A stretch of DNA of 6,161 nt from Clostridia bacterium. Lineage in GTDB: Bacteria > Bacillota > Clostridia > Oscillospirales > Acutalibacteraceae. This document shows, piece after piece, positions 1 to 4,318 of the stretch. The translations under genes were made by a program, and so were the position numbers. The number at the start of each line of letters is the position of its first letter. Within the stretch, counting starts at the first letter, position 1. Where the stretch lies: contig CAAFXQ010000072.1 of NCBI GenBank assembly GCA_900767015.1, positions 1 through 6,161 on the forward strand, written 5' to 3'. The notes beneath the pieces are model-generated. The model saw only the letters and a program-made list of their open reading frames with translations, was not told the origin of the DNA and ran no database searches.

Positions 1-24
1 ACTGTTGGATTTCTCTCTTATTTA

Positions 25-53
25 AGCGTACACTGATAATATGAATATGTCAA
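25..53 (-). promoter_or_regulatory. Candidate sigma-A promoter reading off the left edge
   Basis: On the minus strand a perfect -35 hexamer TTGACA (53 to 48) is followed by a 17-nt spacer and TACGCT (30 to 25), which matches the TATAAT consensus at only three positions. Transcription would start near 18 and leave the window. The minus strand then reads AAGAGAG, which could be a ribosome site for a gene starting just beyond the edge. The ideal -35 and spacing support it; the weak -10 and the invisible downstream gene keep confidence low. Confidence 0.35.
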
Positions 54-163
54 GCAAAATATGACAATTTACACAAAAAAATCGCTTCTTTATCGCAGCT
101 TTTGTCGCTGATGCCATCCGCATAAAAGCAGTATTGATCCGGAAACATAAAGTTCATATATTG

Positions 164-193
164 TTCACATTTACGAAAAAGTAAGTATATAAA
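164..193 (+). promoter_or_regulatory. Candidate promoter of the small membrane protein gene
   Basis: TTCACA (164-169, five of six to consensus) and TATAAA (188-193, five of six) are separated by 18 nt. A start near 200 would give a leader of about 50 nt before the ATG at 249. The region is very AT-rich, so chance matches are likely. It is the best-spaced plus-strand pair upstream of the gene. Confidence 0.35.
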
Positions 194-248
194 TTGCAAG
201 TAAAATTTTTATGCTTATATCGATATTTTTTGAAAAAGAGTGAAACAA

Positions 249-557
249 ATGCTGACTGAATGCATCATAATGGCGGCAGCGGGACTGGTCATGATGATTA
301 TCGGCCTTATTTCCATTACCCGAGACGCTTTCTATCTTCCATGGTTTTCACGAATCAGAATTTCCGACGAACATCTTAATCAGTATGCCAAAGGAATGGG
401 CACCGGAAGTGTTCTTATCGGGCTCGGTATTACCGGCACCGCCGTATGCCGTATTTTTATTCACAATGAGCTTATCTGGCTTATTGCGGTCGCCGGTTGT
501 TCGGCAGGGCTTATTGCGATTGCTTGTTCCTATTTTATTTACGGACGATGTCGTTAA
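249..557 (+). CDS. Small three-helix membrane protein, DUF3784-like
   Basis: This predicted inner-membrane protein of 102 residues has no known function. It shows three hydrophobic segments, at about residues 5-24, 52-70 and 76-98. Between the first two is a polar stretch (ISDEHLNQYAKGMGTG) that resembles the layout of DUF3784, a family of roughly 100-residue Firmicute membrane proteins; the family assignment is from memory of that pattern and is tentative. The frame can also open at GTG 240, but the AAAGAG at 235-240 sits 8 nt before ATG 249 and would overlap the GTG, so 249 is preferred. The 3' end overlaps the convergent thiN by 23 bp and leaves no room for a terminator between them, so its transcript probably runs antisense into thiN. 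No partner gene is adjacent on the same strand. Confidence 0.75.
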   Translation: MLTECIIMAAAGLVMMIIGLISITRDAFYLPWFSRIRISDEHLNQYAKGMGTGSVLIGLGITGTAVCRIFIHNELIWLIAVAGCSAGLIAIACSYFIYGRCR

Positions 558-1176
558 GAAAAGCGTCGCCTTCCCACATGACGGCAATCGTTCCGTCTGT
601 TACACGGATAAAGCTTTCCGTTTGTAAAAATTCATTGCTTACCCCCATCGGATTTGACGAGGAAAGCGAAAAATGACTGACCTGATATTTTAGCCCTTTT
701 ATATCGATTCCCGAGCTTAGATTGCTCAGCGAGAAAACGGAGATCATACCTTCGTTTTCTTTTTTAAAGTTTATACAACTGTTTTTTATTGCCGTGACAT
801 GATATTGTCCGCCTACCAGCAAGCCTCTTGCGCCGTGTTCGCAAAGAAACGACAACAGCTGAATGTTAGCGAAAGTGTGATCAAGTCTTCCGCCGAGCAT
901 CCCATAAAGAATAAAGGTTTTGTACCCCTTTTCAAGGCCGGTTTTCACGGCAAGCATGGAATCGGTGTCATCTTTTTCAGGCGGATGAACAATCACATTC
1001 TTTCCCTGCGGCACACAGCCGAAGGAGTCAAAATCTCCGACAATTATATCCGGTTCAATATTATTGTCCATTGCGGCCGCATAGCCGGCGTCCGCACAGA
1101 TAACACAGTCGCTGTCCGATGCGCTTATTTCGATTTTACCGCACTCACCTGCTCCGATTATATAACAAATACCCAT
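535..1176 (-). CDS. thiN: Thiamine pyrophosphokinase
   Basis: This cytoplasmic enzyme transfers pyrophosphate from ATP to thiamine to make thiamine pyrophosphate, the active cofactor. The 213-residue length is normal for the family. The TPK catalytic motifs are in order: ADAG at residues 28-31, GDFDS at 47-51, the metal- and substrate-binding DDTD at 69-72, and GGRLDH at 95-100. The C-terminal beta domain has a family-like SNPMGVSNEF segment at 174-183, where the GxSN part contributes to thiamine binding in known structures. ATG 1176 is preceded by AAGAAGGA (1191-1184) at about 7 nt, which fixes the start. It appears monocistronic, with its own promoter at 1203-1231 and a leader of about 20 nt. 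That is too short for a TPP riboswitch, so thiamine-responsive control is not visible here. It is divergent from the amino-acid symporter. In many Firmicutes thiN lies near ribosome-assembly genes such as rpe and rsgA; those are not seen here. Confidence 0.96.
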   Translation of the reverse strand: MGICYIIGAGECGKIEISASDSDCVICADAGYAAAMDNNIEPDIIVGDFDSFGCVPQGKNVIVHPPEKDDTDSMLAVKTGLEKGYKTFILYGMLGGRLDHTFANIQLLSFLCEHGARGLLVGGQYHVTAIKNSCINFKKENEGMISVFSLSNLSSGIDIKGLKYQVSHFSLSSSNPMGVSNEFLQTESFIRVTDGTIAVMWEGDAFLNDIVRK

Positions 1177-1200
1177 TTTTCAATCCTTCTTTCTTGTCTT

Positions 1201-1244
1201 TCAGTATACCATAACCCGGTATTTTTTACAACATGGTATACCGA
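1201..1244. repeat. Inverted repeat in the thiN/symporter divergent region
   Basis: Arms 1201-1212 and 1233-1244 are reverse complements at 11 of 12 positions, with an uninterrupted core GTATACCAT / ATGGTATAC and a 20-nt spacer. The left arm contains the thiN -10 box. The right arm on the plus strand reads TGGTATACC (1234-1242), which looks like an extended -10 for the symporter about 40 nt before its ATG, but no good -35 is placed for it. It may be an operator with two half-sites, two mirror-image extended -10 elements, or a stem in RNA. There is no T-run after it, so it is not a typical terminator. Confidence 0.5.
1203..1231 (-). promoter_or_regulatory. thiN promoter with extended -10
   Basis: On the minus strand TTGTAA (1231-1226, four of six) and TATACT (1208-1203, five of six) have ideal 17-nt spacing. 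The -10 is preceded by TGG, the TGn extended -10 element, which compensates for the imperfect -35. The predicted start near 1196 leaves a leader of about 20 nt before thiN. The -10 lies inside the left arm of an inverted repeat (1201-1244). Confidence 0.6.
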
Positions 1245-1283
1245 TTTCAAATACTACATAACCTTTATTAAGGAGGGCGATTT

Positions 1284-2927
1284 ATGTCATCAGCAACGGT
1301 TATATTGGAAAAAATCAGTGACTTTATCTGGGGCGTGCCCAATATTGTTTTGCTTTTGGGCGCCGGCACATACTTCACTTTCAAATTAAAGTTTTTTCAG
1401 TTCAAAGATTTACCGCTTTGGATGAAAAAAACGCTTCTTTCCCTTTTTAAGAAAAACACACATGACTATGACCCCGGAAAGTCGCTTTCTCCTTTTCAGG
1501 CTGTCGCAACCGCTCTTGCCGCTACAATCGGAACGGGAAATATTGCCGGCGTAGCAACGGCCATCTCCGTCGGAGGCCCCGGAGCCGTTTTCTGGATGTG
1601 GATGTCAGCTGTTTTAGGCATGATGACAAGTTACAGCGAAAATCTTCTCGGCGTTCAGTACCGGACCAAGGACGAAAACGGAGCACTGAAAGGCGGCCCG
1701 ATGTACTACATAAAAGACGCTTTTGAAAAAACGAAAAAGCTTAAATCTCTTGCAGGACCCTTTGCCGCTGTTTATGCAGTGTTTTTGATTTTCGCAAGCT
1801 TCGGAATCGGCAACATGACGCAAACGAACTGTATTGCAACTTCCATTCATGCAAGCTTCGGCGTAAATGAAACCTTGATCGCCGTTGTTTTAGCGGTCGT
1901 TGTCTATCTGATTATCCGTTCGGGCAAAAAATCCATCAGCAGCGTTGCGGAAAAAATCGTGCCGTTTATGGCGGCATTTTATATCATCTGTTGTCTGACC
2001 ATTCTTGTTATTAACTTCCGGAATATTCCGTATATCTTTTCTTCGATTTTTAAGAATGCGTTTGATTTTAAGGCAATTGCAGGCGGTGCCGGCGGAATCG
2101 CTGTTTCCCGCTGCATCAGTGTCGGTATGAGACGAGGCGTTTTTTCAAACGAAGCAGGACTTGGCGGCTGTGTAACCGTAAGCTCCTGTTCGAGCACAAG
2201 CAAGTCGGCGGAACAGGGTATGTGGGGTATTTTTCAGGTATTTTTCGACACAATAATCATATGCTCGCTTACAGCTTTTGTCATTCTTTCGACAAACGTC
2301 AAAGCGGTGAATCCGGACTACGCTCTTTCCAATCTTTCACAGCAAACGCAATACATCTGCTTAGACGAAAGCATTAAAGACGGCAGCGGCACCACCATGC
2401 TGACCGACGTCAACGCCAACAGCGTTCTTTCCTATTCCGACAACACCGGTTCGTTCGAAAAGTTGAATAAGTATACGTATACGAACGTCATGTCCTTGAA
2501 AGGCGAATATGAAAACGGAGCGCTCAAATCCGTTGATCTGAGCGAAGTTGAGGGAATCTCGTTGGTTTCTTTGGCTTTTACCGAGCACTTAGGCTCATTT
2601 GCCGGGAAGCTCTTATCAATTGCGACCGTTCTGTTCGCTTTTTCAACGGTTCTGGGCTGGTCATCTTATGCGAGCGTTGCAATTGAATACTTGTTCGGCA
2701 AAAAAGCCATCAAGTTTTACTTTATCATCTGCGGTGTTCTTGCCTTTGTCGGCTCTATACTGAAAATCGAGGTTGTATGGACACTTTCGGATATTTTCAA
2801 CGGTCTTATGGTGATTCCGAACGTAATCGGCCTGATTGCGCACCGGAAAGAGGTAGCGAAAGTCACTGATGAATACCTGACGGACTACAACAAAACCGTT
2901 CGGGAAAGGCTCATCAGCGAGACTTGA
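1284..2927 (+). CDS. Sodium:amino-acid symporter, AGCS family (alanine/glycine type)
   Basis: This integral membrane carrier of the alanine/glycine:cation symporter family would take up (or, for some relatives, release) small neutral amino acids coupled to Na+. Signature segments are clear: GTGNIAGVATAI at residues 83-94, GGPGAVFWMW at 97-106, a following GMMTSYSENLLGVQYR at 112-127, GGPMYYI at 137-143, and SNEAGLG at 288-294. A late FAFSTVLGW (451-459) and a final helix ending FNGLMVIPNVIGL (505-517) also fit. At 547 residues it is longer than the usual roughly 450-490. The excess is a polar block at about 338-425 between two helices, in a loop where relatives have few residues. Substrate cannot be told from sequence. 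The start is secure: AAGGAGGG (1270-1277) lies 6 nt before the ATG. The gene is divergent from thiN. No terminator is seen before the next gene, so readthrough is possible. Family members in Bacillus are called AlsT and in archaea AgcS; I give no symbol because the substrate is unknown. Confidence 0.95.
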   Translation: MSSATVILEKISDFIWGVPNIVLLLGAGTYFTFKLKFFQFKDLPLWMKKTLLSLFKKNTHDYDPGKSLSPFQAVATALAATIGTGNIAGVATAISVGGPGAVFWMWMSAVLGMMTSYSENLLGVQYRTKDENGALKGGPMYYIKDAFEKTKKLKSLAGPFAAVYAVFLIFASFGIGNMTQTNCIATSIHASFGVNETLIAVVLAVVVYLIIRSGKKSISSVAEKIVPFMAAFYIICCLTILVINFRNIPYIFSSIFKNAFDFKAIAGGAGGIAVSRCISVGMRRGVFSNEAGLGGCVTVSSCSSTSKSAEQGMWGIFQVFFDTIIICSLTAFVILSTNVKAVNPDYALSNLSQQTQYICLDESIKDGSGTTMLTDVNANSVLSYSDNTGSFEKLNKYTYTNVMSLKGEYENGALKSVDLSEVEGISLVSLAFTEHLGSFAGKLLSIATVLFAFSTVLGWSSYASVAIEYLFGKKAIKFYFIICGVLAFVGSILKIEVVWTLSDIFNGLMVIPNVIGLIAHRKEVAKVTDEYLTDYNKTVRERLISET

Positions 2928-2952
2928 CGAAAAGACGAAGATATGATATATT
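2924..2952 (+). promoter_or_regulatory. Strong candidate promoter of the ArsC-like/DUF896 unit
   Basis: TTGACG (2924-2929, five of six) and TATATT (2947-2952, five of six) are separated by exactly 17 nt, and TG at 2944-2945 adds an extended -10. The -35 box contains the TGA stop codon of the symporter gene. The predicted start near 2959 gives a leader of about 40 nt. This is the best promoter match in the window and suggests the two downstream genes are expressed independently of the symporter. Confidence 0.65.
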
Positions 2953-2985
2953 TTGGGAAGTCCAAAAAGAGATTCTGTGTTGAGC

Positions 2986-2992
2986 AAAGGAG
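2986..2992 (+). promoter_or_regulatory. Ribosome binding site deciding the ArsC-like start
   Basis: AAAGGAG lies 5 nt before ATG 2998. An in-frame TTG at 2953 would add 15 residues unrelated to the fold and would overlap the -10 box, so it cannot be on the predicted transcript. The ATG at 2998 is the start. Confidence 0.8.
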
Positions 2993-2997
2993 CCTTT

Positions 2998-3342
2998 ATG
3001 AACATTCAGATTTTCGGCACGTCAAAATGCTTTGATACAAAAAAAGCCCAGCGGTATTTCAAAGAAAGAGGGATCAAATTTCAATTTGTCGATCTTTCGA
3101 AATACAGCATGAGCAAAGGTGAATTTAACAGCGTGTTATCCTGCGTCAAAGGGGATATCGAATCTGTCGTCAATCCGAAATCAAAAAAATATGACACCTC
3201 ATTTATCAAGTATCTTGCTTCAGACGAGGCAAAAAAAGAAAAATTATTTGAGAATCAGGAGCTGTTTGTGACACCGATTGTCAGAGACGGAAAAAAAGCC
3301 ACGTTCGGCTATCAGCCTGACATCTGGAAGGAATGGGAATAA
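2998..3342 (+). CDS. ArsC/Spx-like thioredoxin-fold protein (arsenate reductase family)
   Basis: This cytoplasmic protein of 114 residues belongs to the ArsC family that includes glutaredoxin-type arsenate reductases, Spx and YffB-like proteins. The N-terminal strand-loop-helix IFGTSKCFDTKKAQ (residues 5-18) carries the family's active-site cysteine at C11. The typical ArsC-fold end is present as VTPIVRDGKK with the cis-proline at P93, followed by FGYQPDIWKEW. Only one cysteine lies at the active site (no CxxC), so it is not a canonical Spx; a second, C49, sits mid-protein. The arginines that hold arsenate in plasmid ArsC are not obviously all present (residues 59-61 are NPK), and no ars operon genes adjoin. 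Arsenate reduction is therefore uncertain, and a general thiol-redox role is equally possible. It is the first gene of a two-gene unit, and its TAA overlaps the next ATG. Confidence 0.88.
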   Translation: MNIQIFGTSKCFDTKKAQRYFKERGIKFQFVDLSKYSMSKGEFNSVLSCVKGDIESVVNPKSKKYDTSFIKYLASDEAKKEKLFENQELFVTPIVRDGKKATFGYQPDIWKEWE

Positions 3343-3554
3343 TGGTTACACAAGAACAAATTGACAGAATCAATGAGCTTTCAAGAAAGTCAAAAACCGA
3401 ACAGGGTCTGACGCCCGAGGAAAAGGAAGAACAGCAAATCCTCAGAAGAGCGTATATTGATTCATTTAAAGCAAGCCTTGTCGCTAATCTCGAAAACACT
3501 TACATTGTTGACGAGCACGGCAATAAAAGAAAAGTGAAGAGACATAAAAAATAA
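3342..3554 (+). CDS. DUF896 family protein (YnzC-like)
   Basis: This small basic cytoplasmic protein of 70 residues belongs to DUF896/UPF0291, of which Bacillus YnzC is a member. The sequence follows the family pattern from end to end: EQIDRINELSRKSKTEQGLT at residues 5-24, EEKEEQQILRRAYIDSF at 26-42, then a region with NTYIVDEHGN and a lysine/arginine-rich tail. Known structures are short helical hairpins; the function is unknown, and the yneA-ynzC link in Bacillus suggests a role around the SOS response only by association. The ATG at 3342 shares one base with the upstream stop (TAATG), and GGAAGGA (3326-3332) lies 9 nt ahead. An in-frame ATG at 3333 touches this ribosome site and is unlikely. 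Translation is probably coupled to the ArsC-like gene, and transcription ends at the hairpin just downstream. Confidence 0.93.
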   Translation: MVTQEQIDRINELSRKSKTEQGLTPEEKEEQQILRRAYIDSFKASLVANLENTYIVDEHGNKRKVKRHKK

Positions 3555-3566
3555 CAGAACAGTCTG

Positions 3567-3616
3567 TCGGAAAGATCCGCCCGAAGGTCACACTTCGGCC
3601 GTCTTTCCGATTTTTT
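3567..3616 (+). terminator. Rho-independent terminator of the ArsC-like/DUF896 unit
   Basis: Arms TCGGAAAGA (3567-3575) and TCTTTCCGA (3602-3610) form 9 bp. An inner CCGAAG/CTTCGG pair (3581-3586 with 3593-3598) adds 6 bp across a small internal loop. A run of six T follows at once (3611-3616). The T-run overlaps the stop codon of the convergent lipoprotein gene, so the hairpin lies just past the end of both genes. On the minus strand it lacks an immediate T-run, so it should act mainly rightward. Confidence 0.87.
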
Positions 3617-4226
3617 ATTTATGCGGTACCGTGTTTTCTCTCGTTTGAGTCATTTGTGCAAAAGGCGCTTTGTTTTCCGGCTTATTCGTCGTTTCCGTCT
3701 GTTTCAATTTGTTGTTCCGGATAATCACTTCACTGACGAGACTGTTTGAATAATAGATAAAATAATAGTCGCCGGTTTCTTTAGTCTTCTCGGATTCTTT
3801 GAATAAGTCCGGAACGGAAGCCGGAAAGATTTGAGCGGGTATTTCCGTTATCTCGCCGTTTGAAAAAGCATAGGCGGTTTTATTGCAGACATTGAAAAAG
3901 CTGTTCCGATCGTCTTCGGACAGTTCAATCCTATCTGCATTTTTATCCGCCTTTCTTAAAACAATCCGTGCCTCGCCTATTTGCCTGAATTCATCGTTTT
4001 CGAGCCTGACAGCCATTTTATCAGTACCGTCAGGGAAAAAGGACACGGTTTGCTTATTCTCATTTTCATCGACAACAAAGGACGAAAAATCGATCTTATT
4101 CTCCTGCTCACTTACGGTGTTGTAATTGTCAATAAAAGACGACAGATTGACAAAATCGGTATTGCGGCAAGCCGATAAGACAAAACACAAAAATATAATC
4201 ATGATAATAACGGCTGATTTTTTCAT
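3615..4226 (-). CDS. Predicted lipoprotein of unknown function
   Basis: The 203-residue product is probably exported and lipid-anchored on the outer face of the membrane. Residues 1-20 form a lipoprotein signal: positive MKKS, a hydrophobic core, then lipobox LSAC with the lipidated cysteine at C20. The mature part (21-203) is polar and shows no domain I recognise. It alternates short beta-like stretches (for example VSFFPDG, ARIVLRKAD, DYYFIYYS, SEVIIRNN) with charged turns and ends in a low-complexity T/N/K/P-rich tail from about 176. The start is supported by GGAGGAG (4237-4231) 4 nt before ATG 4226. A single additional cysteine, C114, is present in the mature chain. It is convergent to the DUF896 gene and follows the glucosidase gene on the same strand, separated by a terminator hairpin, so it is probably transcribed alone. 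A role as a sugar-binding protein for the glucosidase is unlikely, as it is too short and has no such motifs. Confidence 0.82.
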   Translation of the reverse strand: MKKSAVIIMIIFLCFVLSACRNTDFVNLSSFIDNYNTVSEQENKIDFSSFVVDENENKQTVSFFPDGTDKMAVRLENDEFRQIGEARIVLRKADKNADRIELSEDDRNSFFNVCNKTAYAFSNGEITEIPAQIFPASVPDLFKESEKTKETGDYYFIYYSNSLVSEVIIRNNKLKQTETTNKPENKAPFAQMTQTRENTVPHK

Positions 4227-4258
4227 CTCGCTCCTCCGTACGGTTTCTATTCTAAGAA

Positions 4259-4289
4259 ATCATATTACATAAGCGGATAAAATATTCAA
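4259..4289 (-). promoter_or_regulatory. Candidate promoter of the lipoprotein gene
   Basis: On the minus strand TTGAAT (4289-4284, four of six) is followed either by TAATAT (4267-4262, 16-nt spacer) or by TATGAT (4264-4259, five of six, 19-nt spacer). Neither combination is ideal. The -35 lies within the 3' arm of the glucosidase terminator hairpin, so the two signals would share bases. Confidence 0.3.
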
Positions 4290-4314
4290 TCCTCTGCATA
4301 AGCAGAGGATTGAA
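4285..4314 (-). terminator. Terminator hairpin after the glucosidase gene
   Basis: A perfect 13-bp inverted repeat (4285-4297 with 4302-4314, core CCTCTGC/GCAGAGG) closes on a 4-nt loop. It begins 4 bp after the glucosidase stop codon. On the minus strand the stem is followed by TATTTTAT, a T-rich but interrupted tract, which fits a rho-independent terminator for the glucosidase mRNA. On the plus strand no T-run follows. Confidence 0.7.
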
Positions 4315-4318
4315 GCCT

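Noticed and set aside
1177..1283. Riboswitch upstream of thiN (TPP) or of the symporter (glycine)
   Set aside because: Both classes are common before such genes in Firmicutes. The thiN leader is only about 20 nt and the whole intergenic region is 107 bp; I see no TPP or glycine aptamer core sequence.
799..1389. 196-codon plus-strand open frame across thiN and the start of the symporter
   Set aside because: It is antisense to thiN, crosses the promoter region and overlaps the well-supported symporter start in another frame.
2471..2482. 12-bp perfect palindrome GTATACGTATAC that shares GTATAC with the thiN/symporter inverted repeat
   Set aside because: It lies inside the symporter gene and encodes the KYTYTN segment. 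Two short tyrosine/threonine codon repeats explain it.
2953..2997. TTG 2953 as the start of the ArsC-like gene
   Set aside because: It overlaps the -10 region, lacks a ribosome site and adds residues not belonging to the fold; ATG 2998 has AAAGGAG 5 nt upstream.
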